Origin: an uncultured Collinsella sp.
GTDB lineage: Bacteria > Actinomycetota > Coriobacteriia > Coriobacteriales > Coriobacteriaceae
Reading direction: 5' to 3'
Assembly (NCBI GenBank): GCA_902461085.1
Contig: CABPWH010000008.1
Location: 1 to 44,409 of the forward strand
Length of the DNA: 44,409 nt
The first letter of the stretch is position 1, and every line of letters begins with the position of its first letter. A program made the translations under genes and the position numbers. The notes under the pieces are model-generated. The model made no database searches. It saw only the letters and a program-made list of their open reading frames with translations, and was not told the origin of the DNA. Below, piece after piece: positions 31,732-42,400 of the stretch.

Positions 31732-32658
31732 ATGCAATCTCGACAACAGCGCGGCATGCAGGCCCAGCCGGTATGCAGCCGTCGCATCTTTTTGGGTAGC
31801 GCTCTCGCTGCGAGCGCTACTGTCGTCGCCGGCGCACTTGCCGGTTGCCAGCGCCCCTCCACGCTGGAAGTAGTTCAGCCCACGACGGGTGGCGGTCGCG
31901 ACGACCTGTCCGATTCCGTTATCGGCAAGGATAAGATCCGCATTGGCATGGAGGCGGCCTACGCCCCGTACAACTGGCAGGTTTCCGAAGCCAGCGAGTA
32001 CACCATCCCCATCGACAACGTGCAGGGCGCCTATGCCGATGGCTACGACGTGCAGATCGCCAAGATCGTCTGCAAGGCCCTCGGTGGCGAGCCCGTTGCC
32101 GTCAAGCAGAGCTTTTCGGGCCTTATCGATTCGCTCAACAACGGCCAAATCGACCTCATCATCGCCGGCATGAGCGCCACGCCCGAGCGCGAGGAGTCCG
32201 TCGGCTTTTCCGATCCGTACTTCATTGGCTACTTTGGCCTGTTCGTAAAAGAGGGCTCGCCCTACCAAAATGCGACCAAGCTCAGCGACTTCAGTGGCGC
32301 CACGGTGCTCGGCCAAAAGGACACCATGCTCGATACCGTTATCGACGAGATTCCGGGTGTTGTGCACAAAAACCCGGTCGATTCGGTTCCCACGGTGTTC
32401 TCGAACCTGCTGCAGGGCACGTGCGACGCCGTGACCTACAACACCGAAAACGAGAAGGGCTATATGGCCCAAAATCCCGGTATCGTCCCCATCCATTTTG
32501 CCGAGGGCGAGGGCTTTAAGCAGGAGGTCGCGGCAAATGTCGGTTGCCGCAAGGGCTCGGACAAGCTGCTTAAGCTCATCGACAAGACACTCAAGGGTAT
32601 TAGCCAGGAGGAGCGCGACCAGATGTGGGACGCGTGCCTCGATCGTCAGCCGGCATAG
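31732..32658 (+). CDS. Amino-acid ABC transporter substrate-binding lipoprotein
   Basis: This 308-residue protein has a signal SRRIFLGSALAASATVVAG with twin arginine R17-R18 followed by the lipobox LAGC (C39). It is probably a Tat-exported lipoprotein. The rest is a family 3 solute-binding protein (SBP_bac_3): IRIGMEAAYAPYNWQ, then GYDVQIAKIVCKALG and LIIAGMSATPEREESVGFSDPY. Such proteins bind polar or basic amino acids at the outer membrane face. Permease (10 bases after) and ATPase genes follow in the same operon. The ATG is preceded by AGGGAAGG. Confidence 0.92.
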   Translation: MQSRQQRGMQAQPVCSRRIFLGSALAASATVVAGALAGCQRPSTLEVVQPTTGGGRDDLSDSVIGKDKIRIGMEAAYAPYNWQVSEASEYTIPIDNVQGAYADGYDVQIAKIVCKALGGEPVAVKQSFSGLIDSLNNGQIDLIIAGMSATPEREESVGFSDPYFIGYFGLFVKEGSPYQNATKLSDFSGATVLGQKDTMLDTVIDEIPGVVHKNPVDSVPTVFSNLLQGTCDAVTYNTENEKGYMAQNPGIVPIHFAEGEGFKQEVAANVGCRKGSDKLLKLIDKTLKGISQEERDQMWDACLDRQPA

Positions 32659-32667
32659 GGAGGCAGC

Positions 32668-33816
32668 ATGAAAACCATCAATCGTCTGGCCTCCTTTATC
32701 AAGGCCGACCATCGTTATGTGTACCTGGGCACGAGCGTCATCGCGGCGCTCGGCCTGGCTTTTAGCCAGCGCAACCCCACGCCGCTGAGCTTCTTGGCCC
32801 CCACGGGCGTGTTCCAAGATTGCCTTTGGGCGATTCTTTGGGCCTGGCTCGTCGTGTCGGCGGCGGCGCTGGTCACCAAGCTCATGCACTGGAACGACTA
32901 TCGCGAAACGTCGCCGTTTGCTTCCGAGCGTTTCCGTCGCGGCGTGCGCCTGGGCAGCTACGTCGTGGTCGCCATCGCGGCAATCTTTTTCGTGGACCGC
33001 TGCGTCATGTCGTTTATCGATCTGGTGCAGGTGAGCATTGTCTCGGACTCCAACCCCAGCGACTTTTTGTCCAGCCTGGTCTACATGACCTACAAGAGCG
33101 GCGACTTCTTCATTCGCGGTATCGAGATCACCATCGCGCTTGCCACCTTCGGCACTGTCATCGCATTCTTCCTGGCACTGCTCTTTGTGTTCCTGCGTAT
33201 TCAGACGTTCGACCGCGTGGATAACGACCTGGTGCGCTTCTTTAAGAGTATCGGCCGCGGCTTTGCGGCCGTCTACTCCACCATCGTGCGCGGCACGCCC
33301 ATGATGGTCCAGGGTCTGCTCATCTATTATGCGGGCTTCACCGTTTTGCGCGGCATGGGCTTCGAGACCGCCCAGGCCAACCAGATCTGGAGCACCTTTA
33401 CCGCTGGCCTCGTCACCATCTCGCTCAACTCCACCGCCTACATGATGGAGGTCCTGCGCGGCGGCATCGAGTCCATCGATCCCGGCCAGGCCGAGGCAGC
33501 ACGTTCGCTGGGCCTGTCGCAGTGGCAAGCCATGCGCAAAGTCGTGTTCCCTCAGGGCATTAAAAACGCGATTCCGGCGCTCACCAACGAGCTCGTCATC
33601 AACATCAAGGATTCGTCGGTGCTTTCGGTCATCGGCGTGTTCGACCTTATGTACGCTACTACCACGGTCGCCGGCGTGTACTACCGCCAGATGGAGGTCT
33701 ACTGCGTGGCGCTCGTGGTCTACCTGATCCTGACGCTCGTGGCGAGCCGCCTGCTCGAGGCCTTTGGCAAAAAGCTCGGCGCCGAGGCCCCGGCAACGCT
33801 GCCCAGCTCCAACTAG
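32668..33816 (+). CDS. Amino-acid ABC transporter permease (HisM/GlnP type)
   Basis: The 382-residue protein has an extra N-terminal region with two or three membrane helices (first 140 residues), then a standard His/Glu/Gln permease domain with GIEITIALATFGTVIAFFLA and RGTPMMVQGLLIYY. The EAA loop, GQAEAARSLGLSQWQAMRKV, contacts the ATPase. The normal family size is about 220-240 residues, so the N-terminal extension of roughly 140 residues is notable. It is 9 bases from the binding protein gene and 22 from the ATPase gene. Confidence 0.92.
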   Translation: MKTINRLASFIKADHRYVYLGTSVIAALGLAFSQRNPTPLSFLAPTGVFQDCLWAILWAWLVVSAAALVTKLMHWNDYRETSPFASERFRRGVRLGSYVVVAIAAIFFVDRCVMSFIDLVQVSIVSDSNPSDFLSSLVYMTYKSGDFFIRGIEITIALATFGTVIAFFLALLFVFLRIQTFDRVDNDLVRFFKSIGRGFAAVYSTIVRGTPMMVQGLLIYYAGFTVLRGMGFETAQANQIWSTFTAGLVTISLNSTAYMMEVLRGGIESIDPGQAEAARSLGLSQWQAMRKVVFPQGIKNAIPALTNELVINIKDSSVLSVIGVFDLMYATTTVAGVYYRQMEVYCVALVVYLILTLVASRLLEAFGKKLGAEAPATLPSSN

Positions 33817-33838
33817 GCTCAAGACGAGGAGAATCATC

Positions 33839-34624
33839 ATGGCAGATATCGCCACTACCGGCACCGCGGCCGCCGCACAGACCAATGAGCCGCTCATCCG
33901 CGTCGAGGGCCTGCGCAAGAGCTTCGGCTCGCTCGAGGTGCTCAAGGGCATTGACCTGTCCGTTAACCCCGGCGAGGTCGTTACCATCATCGGCGCCTCG
34001 GGCTCGGGCAAGTCGACCTTCCTGCGCTGCCTCAACCTGCTCGAGACCCCGGACGCGGGCCACATCTGGTTCCACGGCCAGGACCTTACGGCCGAGCGCT
34101 GCAATATCAATAAACTCCGCGAGGACATCGGCATGGTGTTCCAGGGCTTTAACTTGTTCAACAACATGGATGTGCTCGACAACTGCACGCTTGCGCCCGT
34201 CACGCTCAAAAAGATGAGCAAGGCCGAGGCCGAGAAGGTCGCGATGGAGCATCTGACGAGTGTGGGACTCGAAAAGTTCGCGCACGCCGCCGTGGGTCGC
34301 CTGTCCGGCGGCCAAAAGCAGCGCGTGGCCATCGCCCGCGCCCTGTGCATGAATCCGCAGATCATGCTGTTCGACGAGCCAACCTCCGCGCTCGACCCCG
34401 AGATCGTGGGCGAGGTGCTCGAGGTCATGCGCAAGCTCGCGGCCGACGGCATGACCATGGTCGTCGTCACGCACGAGATGGCCTTTGCCCGCACCGTGTC
34501 CGATCGCGTGGTCTTTATGGACAAGGGCGTGGTGCTCGAGGATGCGGCACCGGCCGAGCTCTTCGGCAATCCCAAACACCAGCGCACTCGCGAGTTCCTC
34601 TCGCGTTATCTCAACGACAAATAA
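33839..34624 (+). CDS. Amino-acid ABC transporter ATP-binding protein (GlnQ/HisP type)
   Basis: Start ATG 33839 behind GAGGAG, giving 261 residues. A short Ala-rich N-tail of 18 residues is followed by Walker A GASGSGKST, the Q-loop VFQGFNLF, signature LSGGQKQRVAIARAL, Walker B ILFDEPTSALDPE and H-loop VVVTHEM. It energises the preceding permease. An upstream in-frame ATG at 33764 overlaps the permease gene in another frame and lacks similarity. The substrate is a polar amino acid by family; specificity is unknown. Confidence 0.95.
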   Translation: MADIATTGTAAAAQTNEPLIRVEGLRKSFGSLEVLKGIDLSVNPGEVVTIIGASGSGKSTFLRCLNLLETPDAGHIWFHGQDLTAERCNINKLREDIGMVFQGFNLFNNMDVLDNCTLAPVTLKKMSKAEAEKVAMEHLTSVGLEKFAHAAVGRLSGGQKQRVAIARALCMNPQIMLFDEPTSALDPEIVGEVLEVMRKLAADGMTMVVVTHEMAFARTVSDRVVFMDKGVVLEDAAPAELFGNPKHQRTREFLSRYLNDK

Positions 34625-34632
34625 TGCAAGCG

Positions 34633-34665
34633 AACGTGGCAAAGGGACCGCCTCTTTGCCACGTT
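34633..34665. repeat. GTGACAAAGGGAC palindrome family, copy 5
   Basis: AACGTGGCAAAGGGA pairs with the arm ending at 34665. Both arms have CGTGGC/GCCACG where other copies have TGTGAC/GTCACA, again a compensated change. It is followed by ATTTTT and then by the ribosome binding site of the peptidase gene, so here it may act as a weak terminator between the transporter and the peptidase. Confidence 0.8.
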
Positions 34666-34681
34666 ATTTTTGGAGGAAGGC

Positions 34682-36109
34682 ATGGCCGAGGTTTGGCGCT
34701 TCTTTGCGCACGAGGATGATTTTGCCGATATCGATGAGGTCGGCGCGTGCGAGCGCCTGGGCCGCGTGCTGTCGTTTCCGACGATTTCGAGCATGGATGC
34801 CCAGACGGTGGACTGGCAGGCGTTTGACGACCTGCGCGCCTATATGCAGCAGGGCTGGCCGCGCGTGTTTGCGACGGGCGAGGTCGAGCTCATCGACCAT
34901 TCGCTGCTCGTGACGCTTGCCGGCACCGACCCCGCCCTCAAGCCGGTCATGCTCATGGGCCACATGGACGTGGTTCCCGTGGTGCCGGGCACCGAGACGG
35001 ACTGGACGCACGATCCCTTTAGCGGGCACGTGGACGACACCTATATTTGGGGTCGCGGCGCCATCGATATGAAAGACCAGGTTGCGGGCATCTTGGAGGC
35101 CGTTGAGTATGCGCTGGCGCACGGCTGGCAACACGAACGAACGCTGCTGCTGGCCTTTGGCCAGGATGAGGAGACCACGCAGTGCGGCGCGGGTGCCATT
35201 GGCCGCGTGCTCGAGGAGCGCGGCGTTGAGCTTGAGTACCTGATTGACGAGGGCGACTATCGTATCGTTGAGGCTGCCGAGTACGGCGCAGGCGAGGGTT
35301 GGCTTATGCATGCCGATCTTGCCGAGAAGGGCTATGCCGATATCGTGCTCAGGGCGAAGAGCGAAGGCGGGCATTCTTCCAACCCTTACGGCGGCACGTC
35401 GCTCGAAGTGCTCAGCCGCGCTATTGCCGCGATTTGCGATATCGAGTGGCCGGCGCGTGTGACCGACCTGCTTGCCGCGCAGCTCGTCGAGCTGGGGCTT
35501 TATACCGCAGACGAGATTGCTGCCAGCAAGGATGCCATCGTGCGCGACTGCCTCGCCAGCAAAAAGCTGTACCCGCTTGTAACCACCACCTGCGCGCCCA
35601 CGCAAATCGAAGGCGGCAGTACCGGTGCCAACGTAATGCCGCAGGATATGTGGGCCAATATCAACTTCCGCATGCTCGAGGGCACGAGCGTGGCCGATGT
35701 CGTGGCCTGCTGCCGCGAGGCCGTTGCCACCGCTGGGCTCGCTGGCCGAGTCGAGGTCGAGCTGGGCCCCGGCAGCTCCGAGTCCTCGCCGTCCCCGCGC
35801 GTGGGCGGTCCGGGGCTCGAGGCCGTTCGCGCCATCGCCGCCCGCTATTTCCGTGATCCCAAGGGGACGGAGGAAAACGGATCGTCTGCGGTGGGCCAAG
35901 AGCCGATGAGCATCGTGCCCTCGACCGTGATTGGCGCAACCGATGCCGCCAACTACCAGCGCATTTGCCGCGAGTGCATCCGCTTCTCCGCCTTTGTGGT
36001 CGACGATGACGAATGCGACCGCGGCGTCCACGGCACCAACGAGCGCATCACCCGTCGCGCCTACCTCCAAGGCACCCGCTTCCTCATCGCCCTGCTCCGC
36101 ACGCTCTAG
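34682..36109 (+). CDS. M20-family metallopeptidase/carboxypeptidase
   Basis: Start ATG 34682 behind GGAGGAAG, giving 475 residues. The metal-binding motif is MGHMDVVP (H94, D96). D129 lies in GRGAIDMKDQ, and the catalytic pair is E163/E164 in GQDEETT. The long size resembles the PM20D1/CPS1-type carboxypeptidases more than ArgE or PepT. No signal peptide is seen, so it is a cytosolic amino-acid/dipeptide or N-acyl-amino-acid hydrolase. It follows the amino-acid transporter, whose substrate it might cleave. Palindrome copy 5 separates them. Confidence 0.9.
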   Translation: MAEVWRFFAHEDDFADIDEVGACERLGRVLSFPTISSMDAQTVDWQAFDDLRAYMQQGWPRVFATGEVELIDHSLLVTLAGTDPALKPVMLMGHMDVVPVVPGTETDWTHDPFSGHVDDTYIWGRGAIDMKDQVAGILEAVEYALAHGWQHERTLLLAFGQDEETTQCGAGAIGRVLEERGVELEYLIDEGDYRIVEAAEYGAGEGWLMHADLAEKGYADIVLRAKSEGGHSSNPYGGTSLEVLSRAIAAICDIEWPARVTDLLAAQLVELGLYTADEIAASKDAIVRDCLASKKLYPLVTTTCAPTQIEGGSTGANVMPQDMWANINFRMLEGTSVADVVACCREAVATAGLAGRVEVELGPGSSESSPSPRVGGPGLEAVRAIAARYFRDPKGTEENGSSAVGQEPMSIVPSTVIGATDAANYQRICRECIRFSAFVVDDDECDRGVHGTNERITRRAYLQGTRFLIALLRTL

Positions 36110-36110
36110 A

Positions 36111-36128
36111 ATGTGACAAAGGGACTGA
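36111..36128. repeat. GTGACAAAGGGAC family, half copy (copy 6)
   Basis: ATGTGACAAAGGGACTG starts two bases after the peptidase stop but the second arm is missing; the following sequence (GAGCCGATTTCATC) is unrelated. This is a truncated family member. Confidence 0.6.
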
Positions 36129-36295
36129 GCCGATTTCATCGGTAATGAGACAAAAACTGTAATAGAAAAAGGCTAAGATATCTTAAGAGACATATGCTGG
36201 GGTTGGTATTCCTTGAACGACCGCGGGCATGTGCCAGACCGCCTCGGCCCCCGGGGAGCGCCCGGGCAGGTCGCCGTGTGACTGGGGAGGAAATT
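36129..36295 (+). promoter_or_regulatory. Leader region of the giant adhesin gene
   Basis: The first half is AT-rich and holds a 12-bp perfect palindrome TAAGATATCTTA (36174-36185) and a small hairpin CCGAT-TTC-ATCGG (36130-36142). TAAGAT could be a -10 element, but no matching -35 is clear. The second half (36205-36280) is GC-rich with CCCCGGGG-type self-complementary runs and ends with the strong ribosome binding site GGGGAGGAAATT. I looked for a cyclic-di-GMP riboswitch signature and did not see one. Confidence 0.35.
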
Positions 36296-36358
36296 ATGCA
36301 GGAGCTCAGAGAGATGACGTCTCGACTCGTGAATATTGCTACCGGGGGGGGTGTCTAA
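36296..36358 (+). CDS. OFF-state leader ORF of the adhesin gene (20 codons)
   Basis: ATG 36296 has by far the best ribosome binding site of the region (GGGGAGGAAATT directly before it). The frame reads MQELREMTSRLVNIATGGGV and stops at TAA 36356-36358. Its G-run (36344-36351) comes just before the stop. Adding one G turns it into a frame that runs without a stop into the signal peptide of the adhesin. It is therefore best read as the natural 5' end of that gene, out of frame in this sequence. Confidence 0.6.
   Translation: MQELREMTSRLVNIATGGGV
36344..36351 (+). repeat. G8 homopolymer tract, candidate phase-variation switch
   Basis: Eight consecutive G lie 48 bases into the frame starting at 36296. 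Eight G give a 20-codon dead-end frame. Nine G (or six) join the start to the long adhesin frame. The tract lies in the coding N-terminus upstream of the signal peptide. Confidence 0.75.
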
Positions 36359-36405
36359 GCAGGGAACTTCCTGGTGAACACCGGCCGCGCGAGCGGTGGT
36401 CCGTC

Positions 36406-39400
36406 ATGTCTTGTGGCCGTCGTCGCGGGCTGCGCTCGGTCTCGCCATATGCGATTGTTCTGGCCCTCGCCATCGCGCTGACGGCGAGTTTCTTCCTGCC
36501 GCTTCGTGCCGAGGCGGCAATTTCGGACCACACGGTTCCGACGATTTCGCCTTCGGGGACAACAATCAACCTGTTTGATTACTGGGTGAATCCCGATAAC
36601 CATCTGTCGGTTTCCGGCAACGGCGGCATCAACAAGAACCACCGCTTCCAGTTCAAGGATCAAGGAGCCAGCGAGGAACTTAACCAGTATACGGGTGACT
36701 CCCGGGTCCGCACCGGCATCGTGAACAATGTTCTTGCCGGTGGTTACCCGAAACTCACCGGCCGCTGGGAGGGAGAATCCCTCGGCTACCTGTTTGATTC
36801 CTCCGTCCAGACGGGCAAGATATCCCATATGGGTGTGACGGGTCTGTTGCAGGCCAAGGGTGGCTACTACGAGTATGACAGCTCGCGGAACTACGCGGCG
36901 TACAACGCCAATAAGAATGCATTTGATGTCTACAATGCTGCCGGCGTTATGCAAGCGGGGGCTGAGCCTCATTCAGTAGGCCAGTTCTTCCCCTTCGATG
37001 CGGCCGATGAGGTATTCAAGGAAGAGGGCGGCAAACTCGTCCCGAACGGCATTACGTCGCAGAACAACGGACCCCTCAACCATTATTTCGGCCTCTCCAT
37101 GTCGTCGCGCTTCGTGCAGCCGAAGGATGGCAAAACGAACGCTGACAAGCCCATGACCTTTGAGTTCGCCGGAGACGACGACGTCTGGGTGTTCATTGAC
37201 GATGTCCTCGTGGGCGACATTGGCGGCATCCACACCAGTGCTAAGCTGACCATCGACTTCCAAACGGGCAAGATTAAGGTTAACGATTCCCCAGACGGCA
37301 CGCTGTTAAGCAAGTTCCAGGAAGCAAAGCAGGATACTACTAAGGGCTTCAAAGGCGACACCTTCGATGACGGCACCAACCACACGCTCAAGTTCTTCTA
37401 CTTGGAGCGTGGCGCCACCGACTCCAACATGAAGCTCAAGTTCAACCTCGTGACGGTTCCCGAGTCCGACATCATCAAGTTCGACCAGGACGGCAAGTTC
37501 GTACAGGGTGCCAAGTTCCAGCTCTATAAGACCGACAAGGACTTCAAGAACGAGCTTGAGCCCCTCGGATCCGGCACCACGGACGAGGCCGGCCACCTAA
37601 CGCTCACGAACGACGATGACAACGGCGTCATCAACTTCGACGATCTCTACAACAAGGATCACAGCAACAAGTACTACCTCCTGAAGGAGACGCACGTGCC
37701 CGAGGGATACCGCTCGAGTCCCACGGCGACGGGTGGCAGCATGCAGCTCGAGTACGTGCCCGCGAGCGCCGGGAACGGCGCGGGCGGCGTCATCATCAAC
37801 CGCGGCGGTATGGACGCGGACAGCGTCGTGTGGAAGACCGGCGCGTTCGCCGGCGCGAAGGAGACCATCACCGCGCCGTCGACCGTGTACCAGGCGAATA
37901 ATGACCTGACGAAGGTCAGCCTAGACTCCGGCATACTGTTCGCTGTGGTGCTCAAGCGCGATAAAAGCGCAAACGCAGATATCAAAGATCAGAACAATTG
38001 GTACGCCGTGTCGGGCGACCCATCGACGGGAATGGGATACACCCTCGCCGGGAAGCCGAGTAAGGCCGGCGCTATCGAGGCGGCGAAGAAGGACCTGCAC
38101 GCCTTCACGCTCAACACGAGCGGCCAGTACCAGGTAGAGATTCAAAATCTGCCCGGTGACATCTCCAAGTACTACTACCTGCTGAGCGGTGATGCCCGCA
38201 AGGATGCCGAGTACACGGTGGCCATCTACTACACAGCGGCGAGCTCCATCGCCGAGGCGGATATGGACAACACGGTCCACGTGTTCAGCGATGACCTCCC
38301 CGACGGCAAGGAGAATTTCCGGCGGCAGTTCGCCACGCGCCTGCTCGTCTCGAACATCCAGAATCGCCTGTTCGTGCAGAAGACCGATACCGCGGGTAAG
38401 CCCGTTGAGGGGGCGAAGTTCGGCCTGTACACGGCCGATCAGGTGACAACAGACGCAAACGGCAAGGTCGTGCTCAAGGGCGAGCAGACCCCCTACGACA
38501 CCCTGACGACGGGGTCGGTCGGCAACCCGGTCCCGCTCGAAGGTGCGGGCATATTCCCGAATACGAGCAAGGAGCACAAGCCGCTTACGAAACGCACCTA
38601 CTACCTGAAGGAAATCTCAGCGCCGAGCGGTTTCCTGCTCAACGACACGCTCACCAAAGTGATTGTGGACGATTACGGCGTCCATGCCGATGCCGGTACG
38701 CGCGATGACGGCGTTTCGACGTTTGTGGGCCCGGGCGCGCTGATGAAGAGCCTGAGCCAGCTTGGCGCAGAGGCCGACATCGACAACACGCTCACGTGGA
38801 TCAAGGGTGTGCGGCAGACCTCGAATGGTGTGACCGATACTGACGGTAATCTGTCGTGGAGCAATGTCGATCCCGCCGGTGCCGGCGACACGGTGCACCT
38901 CAAGTACGGTGCCAACGGACGTGTCTACCAGTATGGGCCCACCGAGGAGGGCAAACCCTACCGCCTGGAGACCGAGACGGGCTGGATACGTATGGGTATC
39001 ACCCAGGACGAGCAGCCCAAGGGGACCAAGTCGAAAGGTGCCCGTGCCAATCTGGGCGACATGAACCTGAACGCCCTGTTCACGGGCGCCACCTGCGTGC
39101 GCGTGGCGAACGAACGCGAGGCGAGCCTTGAGGTGACGAAGAAGGTTATCGTGCCCAATGGCCTGACGGGCAATAAGGACGCGAAGTTCACCTTCAAGTT
39201 CACCGTGCCTGATGGGAAGACCTACAAGGCTGCAGTGTTCAAGAACGCTGGGGCCGCAAGCGAGAAGCAGGTCGGCGATATGTTCGACCTGACGAACGGT
39301 CGCGAGCAGACCATCACGGCCGGCCAGACGATCCGCGTGTACGGCCTCGCCGAGCACGACGCCTACACGGTGCAGGAGCTGAACGGTACGGACAAGATGC

Positions 39401-42400
39401 CGGCCGGCTTCACGCTGACCAAGCGCGAGCAGGGCGGCAACGCCCTGAGTGGCGAGGGCGACAGCATCTCCGGCACGATCGCAAAGCAGAACGCCGACGG
39501 CACACTGGCCGACGCCAACAAGCTGGTATTCACGAACACCTACAGCGTAAAGTCGCCGGTGACGCTCACCAATGCGTTCTGGGCGCAGAAGGTGCTCCAG
39601 GGCCGTGACTGGAAAGATGGCGATAGCTTCAAGATTTACCTGCGCGCGGACAAGGGCACGCCGATGCCCGACGGTGCCGAGAATGCACCCGTGAGTGGTA
39701 TGAAGCAGGTTGTGAAGACCGTTGAGAACGGGGACAAGTTCGACTTCGGCGAGATTGAGTACACCAAGCCCGGCACCTACACCTATCTCATCGCCGAGGC
39801 CACGCCGTCTCAAAACGACGCTAGCTGGCTGCCCGGGTTCGGGTATTCAAGCGCTTCCTACCGCGTCACGGTGACGGTGAGCGATAACGGCGACGGCACG
39901 CTGTCGCAGCCGGCAGTCAAGATGGAGCAGACCTACACCGACGACGGCGTGAGCCATGAGGACAACCCGATCAAGGTCGCTGACAAAATCGCCAAGATCA
40001 CGAACACGTACCGACCGAAGGGGACCTCGGTAACGCTCAAGGCGAAGAAGCGCTTCACGGGTGGTGAGCTCGCAGGGAACGACTTCACGTTCCAGCTGCT
40101 CGACAACGACGGCAAAGAGCTCCAGGCTGTCCAAAACGACAAGGACGGCAAGGTCGCCTTTGCAGCCATCAGCTACGACACGCCGGGCGAGCACGACTAC
40201 GCCATCAAGGAGGTTGCCGGCAACGACCCGACCGTCGTCTATGACACGAAGGACGTAATGGTCCACGTCAAGGTCACCGACGAGAAGGGCAAGTTGAAGG
40301 CGACCGTCACCTACGACGGCGAGAAGGCCGTGCCGACCTTCACCAACTCGAAGCCGACGGCCGACGCCACTATCGAGGCGACGAAGACCCTCAGGGGCAA
40401 GGACCTGACGGCTGGTGCGTTCACTTTCGGCCTATATCAAGGCGACACGACTACGGTTGATCCCATCCAGACTGTCCAGAACGACAAGGACGGCAAGATA
40501 AAGCTCATCCTCACCGGTCTGACCATAGGCGAGTACGACTACACGCTCAAGGAGGTCGCTGGCGGCGATTCGACCATCACCTACGATTCCACGGCGGTGA
40601 AGGTCCACGTCTCGGTGAAGGCGGACGGTGACAAGGCAAAGGCGACTGTCACTTATGACGACAGGAATGACGCCCCGACCTTCACCAACAAGTACCAGCC
40701 TGCCGAGACCTCGGCTACGCTCACGGCGAAGAAATCGTACGTGAAGTCCGACAACACGCAGGCCACGCTCAAGGGCGGCGAGTTCACCTTCGACCTGTAC
40801 GAGGGTGATCTGACGGCTGAGCAGCTGAAGGGCAAGCAGCCCATCCAGACCGCTGAGAACGGCGAGGACGGCACCGTTGCCTTCCCGACCATCGACTACA
40901 CCAAGGCCGGCGAGTACAAATACACCATCGCGGAGCAGAAGGGCAACCTGTCCCACGTGACTTACGACGCTACGGTGCACCATGCCGTGGTGACGGTCGT
41001 GGACAACGCCGGCCAGCTGGAGGCGAGCGTCACCTACGACGACGGCAAGACGGATGCCCCCACCTTCAAGAACACTTACGACGCAACCGGCTCCGTGGAG
41101 CTGACGGCGACCAAGGTCGTTGCGGTCGCGCCGGGCTTCACGCACGACACTAAGCTGAAGGGCGGCGAGTACACGTTCGAGCTGAAGGACGCCGACGGCA
41201 AGGTGCTCGACACCGCGAAGAACGACGCCGACGGCAAGGTCAGCTTCACGCGCGAGTTCCAGCTCTCCGACTTGGGCGGCGCCGCGAGCAAGGACTTCAC
41301 CTACACCATCGTGGAGCAGCCGGGCGCGGAGCCGGGCATGGACTACGACGGCCATGCTCTCATCTACAAGGTGACGGTCGCGGACGATGGCACCGGCTCG
41401 CTGACGGCCACACCGCAGGTAACGAGTGGAGACAAGACCTTCACGAACACGTACCACCCGAAGGGGACCTCGGTTGCGCTCGAAGCGACGAAGCGCTTCA
41501 CGAGCGGTGAGCTCGCGGGGGGCGACTTCACGTTCCAGCTGCTCGACAAGGATGGCAGCGTGATCCAGGCCGTCCAGAATGACAAGGACGGCAAGGTCAC
41601 CTTCCAGGCAATCAGCTACGACACGCCGGGCGAGCACGACTACGCCATCAAGGAGGTTGCCGGCAACGACCCGACCGTCGTCTATGACACGAAGGACGTA
41701 ATGGTCCACGTCAAGGTCACCGACGATAAGGGCAAGTTGAAGGCGACCGTCACATACGATGATAAGAAGGCCGTGCCGACCTTCACCAACTCGAAGCCGA
41801 CGACGGGCGTTACCGTCGAGGCCACGAAAGTTCTCGCGGGCAAGGACCTGACGGACGGCGCGTTCACCTTCGGCCTGTACGACCAGGCCGGCAACGAGGT
41901 TGCCAAGGGCCCCAACGACCGGGGCGGCAAGGTCGAGCTGGCCGTCAAGAACCTGAACCTGGGCGAGTACGACTACACGCTCAAGGAGGAGAAAGCCGGC
42001 CAGATCGTCGACGGCGTGGCCTACGACTCCAAGGAAGTCAAGGTCCACGTCAGGGTAGAGCAGAACCAGGACGACAACAACAAGACGAAGGTGACCGTCA
42101 CCTATGACGGTACCGCTACGGCTCCCACCTTCAACAACACCTACACCGCAAAGGGATCCGTGGAGCTGACGGCGACCAAGACCATCAAGGTTGCGGACGG
42201 CTTCGACCACACGACGAAGCCCGCGGACGGCGAGTTCACCTTCGACCTGAAGGACGCCGCCGGCAACGTGCTCGGCACCGCGAAGAACGACGCCGACGGC
42301 AAGGTCAGCTTCACGCGCGAGTTCCAGCTCTCCGACTTGGGCGGCGCCGCGAGCAAGGACTTCACCTACACCATCGTGGAGCAGCCGGGCGCGGAGCCGG

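Noticed and set aside
31624..34587. Very long minus-strand frame opposite the amino-acid ABC operon
   Set aside because: It is the complement of three well-supported genes with clear ABC motifs; its own translation shows no family and is rich in His, Asp and Gly from codon bias.
36205..36295. Cyclic-di-GMP or other known riboswitch before the adhesin
   Set aside because: The leader is GC-rich and can fold, but none of the conserved riboswitch core sequences could be found.
36229..36405. Translation of the adhesin from the in-frame ATG at 36229
   Set aside because: It lacks a ribosome binding site and its 59 residues resemble no signal peptide; the start at 36296 is far better placed.
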